A stretch of 45,700 nucleotides of DNA from JBMOPD01 sp049323615. Its GTDB lineage: Bacteria; Bacillota; Desulfotomaculia; Desulfotomaculales; Desulfocucumaceae. The stretch spans positions 1-45,700 of the forward strand of contig JBMOPD010000054.1 in NCBI GenBank assembly GCA_049323615.1. The letters run 5' to 3'. The translations under genes and the position numbers were made by a program. Position 1 is the stretch's first letter; every line of letters starts with the position of its first letter. Positions 24,880 through 33,006 of this stretch are shown here, piece by piece. The notes beneath the pieces are model-generated. The model had not been told where the DNA came from. It searched no databases and saw only the letters and a list, made by a program, of their open reading frames with translations.

Positions 24880-25434
24880 ATGCAGTGGAACGGAATAAAG
24901 GTTCCGGTTGTGATCCTGGCCCTGGTGGTCGGCCTGGCTGCTTTATGGGGGGCCCAGTGGCTGTATAACAGGTACAATTATGAACGTCCCCTGACCAAGC
25001 TTCTGGGGGAAAACAAGGACGTGGTTTCCTATAAAATAAACGACGAAGGCCCGGTGCTGGCAGTGGAGGTCAAGCTGGGAAAAGTGGACAACCTCCAGCA
25101 GTCTTACGACGCCCTGCACCAGTCGCTTCAGGGTGTTGTGGGCCGGCGGGACTTTAAAATAATACTGCGGGACGAACGGGACGCCACCCTGGACGGGATA
25201 TGCTACCAGGCCAGGCTGGCCGCCTATGAGGCCCTGGAACGGGGCAATTTCCTGGAAATGGAGAGCTTAATCTCGCAGCGGGCAGCCCGGGAAGGGTCCC
25301 AGGCCAGGCTGATGCTGGATGAAGACCGGCTCTATATCCAGATCACTCACGGCAACCATTACCTTTACGAGATAATACCCCGTACCAAAGTGGCTGGTGC
25401 GGTATCTTCCGGGGAAAGGGGGAGTCCATCCTGA
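24880..25434 (+). CDS. Membrane-anchored protein of unknown function
   Basis: A 184-residue protein not recognised as a known family. It has one N-terminal membrane segment (about residues 8-28) followed by a soluble, charged domain with mixed helix/strand character. The start is ATG 24880 behind AGAGGGGAAGG. Its TGA stop (25432-25434) overlaps the apparent CTG start of the FtsH-like protease, so the two are probably translated together and may work together. One idea is that it supplies the extra-membrane part that the shortened protease lacks. This is speculative. Confidence 0.75.
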   Translation: MQWNGIKVPVVILALVVGLAALWGAQWLYNRYNYERPLTKLLGENKDVVSYKINDEGPVLAVEVKLGKVDNLQQSYDALHQSLQGVVGRRDFKIILRDERDATLDGICYQARLAAYEALERGNFLEMESLISQRAAREGSQARLMLDEDRLYIQITHGNHYLYEIIPRTKVAGAVSSGERGSPS

Positions 25435-26915
25435 TTAGGGAAGTTGGTATCGGCTTTGGCCTGGCTGCGGTGATTTTTCTGGCTGCGGCCGGTTATGACA
25501 TTTTCCCTCTGATCTTCCTTGCCGCGGCCGGCATTGCCCTTTATTTCATAGCCCGGTCCAGGGGTATAGTGGCTAAGAGTTTCAGCGGGGGCGCATCCCA
25601 GGTCCGGCCGGAAGTTTCTTTTTCCGATATAGGGGGTCAGGCCGCCGCCATAAATGAATTGAAAGAGGCCCTGGAGTTCATCAAGAACCACAGCGACATA
25701 CAGAAGCTGGGTATCAGGCCCCTGAAGGGGATCCTTCTCACCGGCCCCCCCGGAACCGGAAAAACACTGCTGGCCAAGGCTGCCGCCGGGTTTACCGACG
25801 CCGCCTTTGTGGCCGCCTCGGGCTCCGAGTTTATAGAAATGTACGCCGGGGTGGGGGCCCAACGGGTGAGGAAGCTGTTTCAGACCGCCCGGGAGGCCTC
25901 TCAGCGGATGGGTAAGAATAACTCCATCATATTCATCGATGAAATTGAAATACTGGGCGGAAAGCGCGGCCAGACAACCAGTCATCTGGAGTACGACCAG
26001 ACCCTTAATGAACTGCTGGTGCAGATGGACGGCCTGAAAGTGAATGACATGGTGCGGGTGCTGCTGATAGGCGCCACCAACAGGGTTGACATGCTTGACC
26101 CGGCCCTTTTAAGGCCGGGGCGCTTTGACCGCCAGGTCAAGGTTGAACTGCCGGACAGAGAGGGAAGGCTTGAAATTTTAAAGCTCCATACCAGGAACAA
26201 ACCCCTGGCCGAAGATGTCAACCTGGAGGCCGTCGCCCGGGAAACCTTCGGCTTCAGCGGGGCGCACCTGGAAAGCCTGGCCAACGAGGCTGCCATACTG
26301 GCCATGCGTGAAAAACTTGATAAGGTTCACCACAGGCATTTTCACGAGGCCATTGACAAGGTGATGATGGGGGAACGGCTGGACCGCCGGCCCTCTCCCG
26401 CGGAACTGAGGAGGGTGGCCATCCACGAAACCGGGCATGCCTTCATGAGCGAATACCTGCGCGAAGGGTCGGTCTCCACCCTGACCATCACTCCCAGGGG
26501 ACAGGCCCTGGGCTATATGCGGCAGACTCCGGAAGACGACACTTACCTTTATACCAGGGATCATCTGGAGAACCAGATAGCCGTCATGCTGGCGGGCGCT
26601 GTGGCCGAGGAGATGATCCTGGGGGGGCGCAGCACCGGAGCGGGGAATGACTACCTGCAGGCCACCAAAACTGCGGATCAGATCATCAATTCCGGGATGT
26701 CCGAACAGGGTGTCATTGACCCCGAGACGCTGCCCAGGAGCTTCCGCTACAGGACCCAGAAAAAAATTCTGCAGGCCCAGGAGGGACGTGTGCGTGCCTT
26801 CCTGGAGATGAAAAAAGAGGAACTCTGCGAGGTGGTTGAATTGCTGCTGGAACAGGAGAAAATTTCAGGCCGGCAGCTGAGAAAAATTATGGGCCGGCAG
26901 TCTGAATGCGCATAA
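25431..26915 (+). CDS. FtsH-like membrane AAA protease
   Basis: A 494-residue FtsH relative. Features seen: short N-terminal hydrophobic region (two closely spaced segments, residues about 5-38), Walker A 'GPPGTGKTLLAKA' (about 105), pore loop 'EMYAGVGAQRV', Walker B 'IIFIDEIE', second region of homology 'GATNRVDMLDPALLRPGRFD', the zinc-protease motif HETGH (about 332-336), and the third ligand region 'GAGNDYLQAT'. The roughly 70-100-residue external domain of true FtsH is missing. I propose CTG 25431 as start: GGGGGAG lies just upstream, and CTGA overlaps the previous stop as ATGA often does. The first usual start, GTG 25470, has no ribosome site and would cut into the first membrane segment. 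Confidence 0.85.
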   Translation: MIREVGIGFGLAAVIFLAAAGYDIFPLIFLAAAGIALYFIARSRGIVAKSFSGGASQVRPEVSFSDIGGQAAAINELKEALEFIKNHSDIQKLGIRPLKGILLTGPPGTGKTLLAKAAAGFTDAAFVAASGSEFIEMYAGVGAQRVRKLFQTAREASQRMGKNNSIIFIDEIEILGGKRGQTTSHLEYDQTLNELLVQMDGLKVNDMVRVLLIGATNRVDMLDPALLRPGRFDRQVKVELPDREGRLEILKLHTRNKPLAEDVNLEAVARETFGFSGAHLESLANEAAILAMREKLDKVHHRHFHEAIDKVMMGERLDRRPSPAELRRVAIHETGHAFMSEYLREGSVSTLTITPRGQALGYMRQTPEDDTYLYTRDHLENQIAVMLAGAVAEEMILGGRSTGAGNDYLQATKTADQIINSGMSEQGVIDPETLPRSFRYRTQKKILQAQEGRVRAFLEMKKEELCEVVELLLEQEKISGRQLRKIMGRQSECA

Positions 26916-26944
26916 TTTCATTAAAAGAAGGCAAAACTGTGAAT

Positions 26945-27017
26945 GGCTGTAAAAACAATTCATTACCGGCGCATACTTCCGGTACCCTTATTTGCGCCGG
27001 GGGTTGTTTTTACAGCC
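26945..27017 (+). terminator. Large hairpin after the FtsH-like gene, possibly bidirectional
   Basis: A 14-bp outer stem (GGCTGTAAAAACAA 26945-26958 with its complement 27004-27017) and an inner 8-bp stem (CCGGCGCA 26966-26973 with TGCGCCGG 26993-27000), followed by TTTT. The A5/T5 in the arms could allow termination on both strands. Confidence 0.7.
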
Positions 27018-27092
27018 TTTTACATGTAAAAAGGGTTATTTGCGATTGCCGGAGAATTTAGAAACAGTGTCAGCTTTTTTGGGGTGATTTGA

Positions 27093-27593
27093 ATGAATAA
27101 CGTTGTTTGTAAGTTGGAGGAAGCAGTGGGGAGGCTTCTGGAGGGCCGGGGACTTTCCTTGAGTGTTGCCGAATCCTGTACCGGCGGGATGATTGCCGCC
27201 AGGATTACCGATGTCCCGGGCAGTTCGGCCTATTTCACCGGAGGCGTGGTAGCCTATGACAACCGGGTAAAGGAGAATGTCCTGGCCGTTCCGGCCGGGG
27301 AACTGGAAAAGCACGGAGCGGTCAGCGAGGAAGTGGCCAGGTCAATGGCCTCAGGGGTAAGAAAACTTTTAAAAACCGACATCGGGCTGGCCGTGACAGG
27401 TATAGCGGGGCCGGGGGGAGGAACCACGGGGAAACCCGTGGGGTTGGTATATGCAGCCCTGGACGGACCCGGGACGGTTTTTTGCAGGGAGCTGCGCCTG
27501 AAAGGAAGCCGTTTTGAAATAAGGTCGGCCACCACTGCCGCCGCCCTCGAGCTCCTGCGATCCTACCTGGAAGGGGTGGTATTTTGCCAATAG
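27093..27593 (+). CDS. pncC: Nicotinamide-nucleotide amidase, CinA C-terminal domain type
   Basis: A 166-residue protein equal to the C-terminal domain of CinA, with 'SVAESCTGGMIAARIT', 'GGVVAYDNRVKENVL' and 'VTGIAGPGGGTTGKPVGLVY'. It deamidates nicotinamide mononucleotide to nicotinate mononucleotide, feeding NAD salvage. Full CinA of most Firmicutes is about 410 residues with an N-terminal MoCF-like domain, which is absent here. The start is ATG 27093, 8 nt after GGGGTG, so a single-domain protein is intended. Its end overlaps the helicase start by 10 nt. It is the first gene of the conserved recA neighbourhood on this side of the catabolic block. Confidence 0.92.
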   Translation: MNNVVCKLEEAVGRLLEGRGLSLSVAESCTGGMIAARITDVPGSSAYFTGGVVAYDNRVKENVLAVPAGELEKHGAVSEEVARSMASGVRKLLKTDIGLAVTGIAGPGGGTTGKPVGLVYAALDGPGTVFCRELRLKGSRFEIRSATTAAALELLRSYLEGVVFCQ

Positions 27594-29191
27594 AGTATGT
27601 TACTTTCGGAGATTTGAAAGTCAGCAGGAAAGTTGCCCAGGCCCTGACGGATATGGGATTCGAGGAGCCCACGCCGATTCAGGCCGGGGTGATACCCCTG
27701 CTCCTTGATGGAAAGGACGTTATCGGGCAGGCCCAGACCGGAACGGGAAAAACCGCGGCCTTCGGCATCCCCATGGTGGAAACCCTGAACATGAGGGATG
27801 GTGTCCAGGCCCTGGTGGTAACCCCCACCAGGGAACTGGCCGTTCAGGTGGCCGAGGAAATTACCCGCATCGGACGCTACCGCAGGGTCAGGACACTGCC
27901 GATATACGGGGGCCAGTCTATTGACAGGCAGATCCGCGCCTTAAGGCAGGGTGTGCAGGTGGTTATAGGAACGCCGGGCAGGCTCCTGGACCACCTGGGG
28001 AGAAGGACGCTGATCCTTGACAGGGTTAAGATGGTGGTGCTGGATGAAGCCGACGAGATGCTGGACATGGGCTTCATCGAGGATGTGGAGACCATTTTGA
28101 AAGCGACCCCGGAAAGAAGGCAGACCCTGCTTTTTTCAGCCACCATTCCGGCCGAGGTGCTGGATCTTGCCCGCCGCTACACCAGGAACCCTGAATTTGT
28201 CACCGTCAGCAGGGGCAACATCACTGTCCCCCAGATTGACCAGGTTTACTACGAAACCAGGGAACGCACCAAGGTGGAGACCATCACCAGGCTCCTGGAT
28301 ACGCTGGATATTTCCAAGGCCATTGTGTTTTGCCGTACCAAGAGGGGCGTGGATGATCTGGTGGCCAGAATGGAGGCCAGGGCATACCCCGTTGCCGGCC
28401 TCCACGGGGACATGAGCCAGTATCAGAGAAACCAGGTGATGAGGAGGTTTAAAAATAACCAGGTGGAGGTGCTGGTGGCCACCGACGTGGCGGCAAGGGG
28501 CCTGGACATAGAAAACGTTTCCCACGTAATAAATTACGACCTGCCGCAGGACGTTGAATTCTACGTGCACCGCATCGGGCGAACGGGCAGGGCCGGGAAG
28601 ACCGGAATGGCCGTCACCCTGGTATCTCCCAGGGATTACGGCCAGCTGCGGCTGATAGAAAAACTGACCAAAACCAGAATTCGCAGGGAACAGCTTCCGG
28701 GGCCCGCCGATATCGCCGAAAGGCAGAAAGAGGGGCTGAAAGAAAAGATTCGCCTGATCATTGAAGAGGGTAAACTGGGATATTTCAGGTCCATGATTGA
28801 CCCCTTGCTGGACGACTACGATCCGGTGGATATTGCCGCGGCAGTCCTGAAGATGTCCTTTGGCCCCGGAGATGACGGGGGAGTTCCCGGGGATGACGAT
28901 GCTGACGCCCTTTCCTTTAAAAACACCGGGGCCAAGCCGGGTATGGTCAGGCTCTTTATTAACATCGGGCGCACCGAGAACATCAGGCCGGCTGAACTGG
29001 TCCGCATAATGTGCGATGAAACCGGCATCCCGGCCAATTTGGTCGGTGATATCAGGGTTTATGACAAATTTACCTTTGTCGATGTGCCGGAGGATTGGGC
29101 CGGCTGTGTCATCGGCTACATGCACCGGCAGACCATCAGGGGGCGCAAGATTAGTATAGAGCCAGCCAGAGAGAATAGCCGCCGGTCGTAA
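27584..29191 (+). CDS. DEAD-box RNA helicase with DbpA-type RNA-binding domain
   Basis: A 535-residue helicase of the CshA/DeaD group. Q motif ('FGDLKVSRKVAQALTDMGF', 'PTPIQ'), motif I 'AQTGTGKT' (50-57), motif II 'DEAD', motif III 'SAT' and motif VI 'HRIGRTGRAG' are all intact. The C-terminus ('GMVRLFINIGRTENIRPAEL' to 'IRGRKISIEPA') is a DbpA RNA-binding domain (PF03880). It probably acts in ribosome assembly, mRNA decay or cold adaptation. Start TTG 27584 overlaps pncC by 10 nt, so the two are likely co-translated. Confidence 0.94.
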   Translation: MPIEYVTFGDLKVSRKVAQALTDMGFEEPTPIQAGVIPLLLDGKDVIGQAQTGTGKTAAFGIPMVETLNMRDGVQALVVTPTRELAVQVAEEITRIGRYRRVRTLPIYGGQSIDRQIRALRQGVQVVIGTPGRLLDHLGRRTLILDRVKMVVLDEADEMLDMGFIEDVETILKATPERRQTLLFSATIPAEVLDLARRYTRNPEFVTVSRGNITVPQIDQVYYETRERTKVETITRLLDTLDISKAIVFCRTKRGVDDLVARMEARAYPVAGLHGDMSQYQRNQVMRRFKNNQVEVLVATDVAARGLDIENVSHVINYDLPQDVEFYVHRIGRTGRAGKTGMAVTLVSPRDYGQLRLIEKLTKTRIRREQLPGPADIAERQKEGLKEKIRLIIEEGKLGYFRSMIDPLLDDYDPVDIAAAVLKMSFGPGDDGGVPGDDDADALSFKNTGAKPGMVRLFINIGRTENIRPAELVRIMCDETGIPANLVGDIRVYDKFTFVDVPEDWAGCVIGYMHRQTIRGRKISIEPARENSRRS

Positions 29192-29207
29192 GCGTCGGTG
29201 GTCGGTA

Positions 29208-29250
29208 AGAGTTGATTGCTGATTGCCGATTGCTGGCTGCTGACTGCTGA
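29208..29250. repeat. Dispersed AGCTG-type intergenic repeat, copy 4
   Basis: Units such as GATTGCTGATTGCCGATTGC and GGCTGCTGACTGCTGA lie between the helicase and recA genes. Confidence 0.65.
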
Positions 29251-29309
29251 AAATGAGTCAAACCCCGTCGGATGATGCTCTATGCCCAAAAACCGTGACT
29301 GAAAAAGAG

Positions 29310-29338
29310 TGGACGAGCCTGAAACCTTACGGTAAAAT
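29310..29338 (+). promoter_or_regulatory. Candidate recA promoter
   Basis: TGGACG (29310-29315) and TAAAAT (29333-29338) are 17 nt apart, 67 nt before recA. An inverted repeat GAAC-N6-GTTC (29356-29369) lies just downstream. It resembles a LexA site but has 6 rather than 4 central bases. Confidence 0.4.
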
Positions 29339-29404
29339 AGTTATGATTGGTGTGCGAACCTGAAAGTTCCTTAAAATGCGGGGTCAAGGAGGTAAAGCCT
29401 GACT

Positions 29405-30448
29405 ATGGCTGGTATGGATAAATCAAAGGCTCTGGACGCGGCCTTAGCGCAGATTGAACGGCAGTTCGGCAAGGGCGCCGTTATGAAACTGGGAGATTCC
29501 CCCACCAGGCTGAACATTGGGACCATCCCCACGGGAGCCATTTCCCTGGATATTGCCCTGGGTCTGGGGGGGGTGCCGCGGGGCAGGGTAATCGAGATTT
29601 TCGGGCCGGAATCATCCGGTAAGACTACCGTGGCCCTGCACATAATCTCCGAAGCGCAAAAGCTGGGCGGGGTTGCCGCTTTCATCGATGCGGAGCATGC
29701 CCTTGACCCCAATTACGCCAGAAATATTGGGGTTGATATAGACAACCTGCTGGTGGCCCAGCCCGATACCGGGGAACAGGCGCTGGAGATATGTGAACAC
29801 CTGGTCCGCAGCGGGGCTGTGGATGTTGTGGTGATTGACTCGGTAGCCGCCCTGGTGCCCAAGGCCGAAATCGACGGCGAGATGGGGGACGCCTTTGTCG
29901 GGCTGCAGGCCCGCCTGATGTCCCAGGCCCTGAGAAAGTTGACCGGCATCACCAGCAAGTCCAGGACTGCGGTGATATTTATAAACCAGTTGAGGGAAAA
30001 GGTGGGGGTAATGTTCGGAAACCCGGAAACCACCCCCGGCGGCCGCGCGCTCAAGTTTTACGCCTCGGTGCGGCTTGAGGTGCGTAAGCTGGAGTCCCTC
30101 AAGCAGGGCAATGACGTGGTGGGCAACCGGACCAGGGTCAAGGTGGTGAAGAACAAGGTGGCGCCGCCCTTTAAGCAGGCGGATTTTGATATCATGTACG
30201 GAACCGGCATTTCCCGCGAGGGAACCTTACTGGACCTGGCCGCCGACCTGAATATAATCAGCAAGAGCGGGGCGTGGTACTCCTACGGGGACGACCGCCT
30301 TGGCCAGGGCAGGGAAAATGCAAAGGAAGTTCTTAAGGGCCGGGCTGATTTGCTGAGTGAGATCGAGGCCAAGATAAGGGACCATTTTAACCTGCCCCAA
30401 AACAGCATGGACAGGCCGGTAGAGGTGGAAGGGGCTTTTGAAAAGTGA
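29405..30448 (+). CDS. recA: Recombinase RecA
   Basis: A 347-residue RecA of normal length. Walker A is 'GPESSGKTTVAL', Walker B region 'VDVVVIDSVAALVPKAEIDG', the DNA-binding loop 'GDAFVGLQARLMSQALRKLT', and 'INQLREKVGVMFGNPETTPG' is the L2 region. It catalyses strand exchange and triggers LexA self-cleavage. ATG 29405 is 12 nt after AGGAGG; ATG 29414 is a possible alternative. recX follows, as in many Firmicutes. Confidence 0.98.
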   Translation: MAGMDKSKALDAALAQIERQFGKGAVMKLGDSPTRLNIGTIPTGAISLDIALGLGGVPRGRVIEIFGPESSGKTTVALHIISEAQKLGGVAAFIDAEHALDPNYARNIGVDIDNLLVAQPDTGEQALEICEHLVRSGAVDVVVIDSVAALVPKAEIDGEMGDAFVGLQARLMSQALRKLTGITSKSRTAVIFINQLREKVGVMFGNPETTPGGRALKFYASVRLEVRKLESLKQGNDVVGNRTRVKVVKNKVAPPFKQADFDIMYGTGISREGTLLDLAADLNIISKSGAWYSYGDDRLGQGRENAKEVLKGRADLLSEIEAKIRDHFNLPQNSMDRPVEVEGAFEK

Positions 30449-30469
30449 TTCAGTTGCAGGGTGATTTGT

Positions 30470-30946
30470 ATGGCTTATAGCGAACAGTTTGAAAAGGCGC
30501 GCAAAGCTGCATACAAGTTGCTGAACTACCGGGCGCGGACTGAGTACGAGTTGACCGAGAAGCTTCTTCGCAAAGGCTTTGACGGTGAAACGGTCAGGCA
30601 GGTAATAAATAACCTGCGCGAGTATCGGCTGTTGGACGATCAGGCATATGCCGAAAGCTTCGTGTCCAGGAGACCTTTCCGGCCCCAGGCTGTTATGGCG
30701 GGGGAGTTAAGAAATTTGGGAGTCAATGAATACATTATTAACAAGGTCCTGGTTGATGTTGATTCCGGGGCGGAATTCAGAATTGCCCTGGCTCAGGCGA
30801 TGAGCAGGAAAAAACGAAGAAGCGTTGATTATCCCCTGGAAAGTATTGCCGCCTTTTTAAGGAGAAGGGGTTTTAGCCAGGAGGTAGTGGACAGGGTCTG
30901 CGATTACCTGCAAAACATGGGCAATCCACGGGATCTTGACAGTTAA
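30470..30946 (+). CDS. recX: Regulatory protein RecX
   Basis: A 158-residue RecX, a small all-helical protein that binds and restrains RecA filaments. Family signatures are 'AYKLLNYRARTEYELTEKLLRKGF' early (quoted in part; positions about 13-36) and 'IAAFLRRRGFSQEVVDRVCDYL' near the end. The start is ATG 30470 behind AGGGTGAT; GTG 30461 lies within that site. It is 21 nt downstream of recA, so co-expressed. The recX stop overlaps the -35 box of the RNA promoter at 30936. Confidence 0.92.
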   Translation: MAYSEQFEKARKAAYKLLNYRARTEYELTEKLLRKGFDGETVRQVINNLREYRLLDDQAYAESFVSRRPFRPQAVMAGELRNLGVNEYIINKVLVDVDSGAEFRIALAQAMSRKKRRSVDYPLESIAAFLRRRGFSQEVVDRVCDYLQNMGNPRDLDS

Positions 30947-30964
30947 AACATAAGAATGTACAAT
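30936..30964 (+). promoter_or_regulatory. Consensus sigma-A promoter overlapping the recX stop
   Basis: TTGACA (30936-30941), a 17-nt spacer, and TACAAT (30959-30964). The predicted start is 30970-30972, exactly where the strand of the long closing stem begins. Confidence 0.8.
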
Positions 30965-30970
30965 GTTAGG

Positions 30971-31180
30971 TGGGAGAAAATAGAATTGGATACTACTACT
31001 TGCCGGTTTAAAATATATTCAACGGAATATTTTTGGGACTGCAGGCCCTTCCGGGGCTTGGATATGTCTTGCTGCTGGAGTTAAACCTTTGGTAAATGGC
31101 AATGGTTTTCTCCCGCCCATTGCGGACAAGTTAAAGTAGATCCTATTCTTTTTTCTGCCGAGTTGGACTCGGTGTTTTTT
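30971..31180 (+). ncRNA. Candidate structured RNA or rny leader ending in a terminator
   Basis: Unannotated RNA of about 210 nt. Its 5' end, GGGAGAAAA (30972-30980), pairs with TTTTCTCCC (31106-31114). Inside, TTGCC (31000-31004) pairs with GGCAA (31098-31102) and GGTTTAA (31005-31011) with TTAAACC (31081-31087). Two apical hairpins follow: ATATTC/GAATAT with an AACG loop (31015-31030), and CAGGCCC/GGGCTTG (31042-31060). A terminator (CCGAG/CTCGG, 31158-31172, then T7) ends it 55 nt before rny. A closed rod whose ends pair, an internal single-stranded strand and a strong promoter recall 6S RNA, but I cannot match the conserved sequence. It could equally be a cis-acting attenuator of rny. Confidence 0.6.
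31158..31178 (+). terminator. Terminator between recX and rny
   Basis: A CCGAG/CTCGG stem (31158-31162, 31168-31172) with TTGGA loop, followed by TGTTTTTTT. It ends either the recA-recX-RNA unit or a short rny leader. Confidence 0.8.
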
Positions 31181-31235
31181 TATGTTTTTTCAGATTATTG
31201 GCAAACTCAATAGACATCGAACAGGAGGTGAGAAT

Positions 31236-32777
31236 GTGCCGACGCACTATATTGTAGCAATAACGGCATTGGCAGCACTGATTTCTTTTACGATTGGATA
31301 TTTGGTGAGAAAATCAATTGCCGAGGCTAAAATAGCCTCAGCTGAAATTCAGGCCAGAAAATTAATCGAGGACGCCGAGAGGGCTGCCGAGGCGAAGAAA
31401 AGAGAAGCGCTGCTGGAGACCAAAGAAGAGGTTCTGAAGCTGCGCAACGAGGTTGAAAGGGAGAACAAGGAGAGGCGTATAGAGCTGCAGCGGCTGGAGC
31501 GCCGCCTGATGCAGAAAGAGGAAAGCCTTGACCGTAAAACCGAAGCCATAGAGAAAAAGGAAGATATTCTCAACAGGAAGGAAAACGAAGTTGACAGGCT
31601 TAAACAGGACCTGAACCAGATATACAGCAAGCAGGTGGCCGAACTGGAGAAAATTTCAGGCCTGACCTCCGAAGAAGCCCGTCAAATCCTTTTGGCCGAC
31701 ATTGAAAAAGAAATTCAACATGAGGCCGCCAAGATGATCAAAGATATCGAGGACAGGGCCAAGGAAGAGGGAGAAAAACGGGCCAGGGAAATTATATCGC
31801 TGGCCATTCAAAGATGCGCCGCCGACCATGTGGCTGAAACAACGGTGGCGGTTATTCCCCTGCCCAGCGATGAGATGAAGGGCCGGATCATAGGCAGGGA
31901 AGGAAGAAACATCAGAGCCTTTGAAACCCATACCGGGATAGACCTGATCATTGACGACACACCGGAGGCCGTAATCCTGTCCGGCTTTGACCCTATTCGC
32001 CGTGAGGTGGCCAGGATCAGCCTGGAAAAACTGATCGTTGACGGCAGGATACACCCGGCGCGGATTGAGGAAATGGTTGAAAAGGCCAAGAAGGAAGTGG
32101 ACGTTCAGATCAGGGAGGCCGGAGAGCAGGCCACCTTTGAAACCGGGGTGCACGGCCTGCATGCGGAACTGGTAAACCTGCTGGGCAGGCTGAAGTTCAG
32201 GACAAGCTACGGCCAGAATGTTTTAAAACATTCCATCGAGGTTGCCCACCTGGCCGGCCTGATGGCCGCCGAACTGGGGGCCGACGTGCAGCTGGCCAAG
32301 CGGGCGGGCCTGCTCCACGACATAGGCAAGTCCGTGGACCACGAGGTGGAAGGGCCGCATGTGGCCATTGGTGTGGATCTGGCCAAAAAATACCGCGAGA
32401 ACCCCGATGTAATTCACGCTATCGCTTCTCACCACGGGGACGAAGAGCCCAAGACCATCGTGGCCGTCCTGGTGCAGGCGGCCGACGCCATATCGGCGGC
32501 CAGACCCGGAGCCCGCAGGGAGACCCTGGAAAACTACATCCGGAGGCTCCAGAAGCTTGAGGAAATAGCCGGAAACTTCGAGGGTGTTGAGAAATCCTAC
32601 GCCATCCAGGCCGGGCGGGAGATCAGGATAATGGTAAAACCCGACAAGGTTGACGACCTGGAAGCCGTCAGGCTGGTACGGGAAATAGCCAAGAAAATTG
32701 AAGGCGAACTGGACTATCCGGGCCAGATCAAGGTTACGGTGATAAGAGAAACCAGGGTAGTAGACTACGCCAAGTAA
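31236..32777 (+). CDS. rny: Ribonuclease Y
   Basis: A 513-residue membrane-anchored endoribonuclease that starts mRNA decay. It has an N-terminal membrane segment (about 4-24), a long charged coiled coil (about 30-190), a KH domain ('GRIIGREGRNIRAFE'), and an HD domain ('HSIEVAHLAGLMAAELG', 'LLHDIGKSVDHE'). The start is GTG 31236 directly after AGGAGGTGAGA, giving the usual RNase Y length. The frame from ATG 31182 runs through that site and is an over-extension. Upstream lies a terminator, which suggests attenuation or separate promotion. Confidence 0.97.
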   Translation: MPTHYIVAITALAALISFTIGYLVRKSIAEAKIASAEIQARKLIEDAERAAEAKKREALLETKEEVLKLRNEVERENKERRIELQRLERRLMQKEESLDRKTEAIEKKEDILNRKENEVDRLKQDLNQIYSKQVAELEKISGLTSEEARQILLADIEKEIQHEAAKMIKDIEDRAKEEGEKRAREIISLAIQRCAADHVAETTVAVIPLPSDEMKGRIIGREGRNIRAFETHTGIDLIIDDTPEAVILSGFDPIRREVARISLEKLIVDGRIHPARIEEMVEKAKKEVDVQIREAGEQATFETGVHGLHAELVNLLGRLKFRTSYGQNVLKHSIEVAHLAGLMAAELGADVQLAKRAGLLHDIGKSVDHEVEGPHVAIGVDLAKKYRENPDVIHAIASHHGDEEPKTIVAVLVQAADAISAARPGARRETLENYIRRLQKLEEIAGNFEGVEKSYAIQAGREIRIMVKPDKVDDLEAVRLVREIAKKIEGELDYPGQIKVTVIRETRVVDYAK

Positions 32778-32815
32778 ACTTTTAACGGCTCTTTATAGAG
32801 AGCCGTTAAAAGTTT
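32776..32815 (+). terminator. Hairpin at the end of rny
   Basis: A 17-bp perfect stem: AAACTTTTAACGGCTCT (32776-32792) with its complement (32799-32815) and a 6-nt loop. It takes in the last bases of the rny stop codon. The U tract is short, so it may act as a 3' end protector as well as a terminator. Confidence 0.75.
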
Positions 32816-32817
32816 AC

Positions 32818-32905
32818 GCTATCAGCTATCAGCTGTCAGCATTAACACTAATAGCCTGAGAAAATTCATTTGGCTGAAAACTGACTGCTGATGGCTGATT
32901 GCTTA
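32818..32905. repeat. Dispersed AGCTG-type intergenic repeat, copy 5
   Basis: Two tracts, CTATCAGCTATCAGCTGTC and ACTGACTGCTGATGGCTGAT, lie between rny and the next gene, separated by about 25 nt. Confidence 0.7.
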
Positions 32906-33006
32906 TATGGAATATTTTTTTACCTTCGGCAACAATGTATTTCGGCAGGAATAAGCTCAGAAAAAAAGAAAACTTATCATAACAGCGGGCGAGGAGGATG
33001 ACACTT

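Noticed and set aside
29356..29369. Canonical SOS box at recA
   Set aside because: Spacing is 6 instead of 4, so it is reported only as a variant candidate.
31182..31235. Longer RNase Y start
   Set aside because: It begins in the terminator T tract and includes the AGGAGGTGAGA ribosome site; GTG 31236 gives the normal length.
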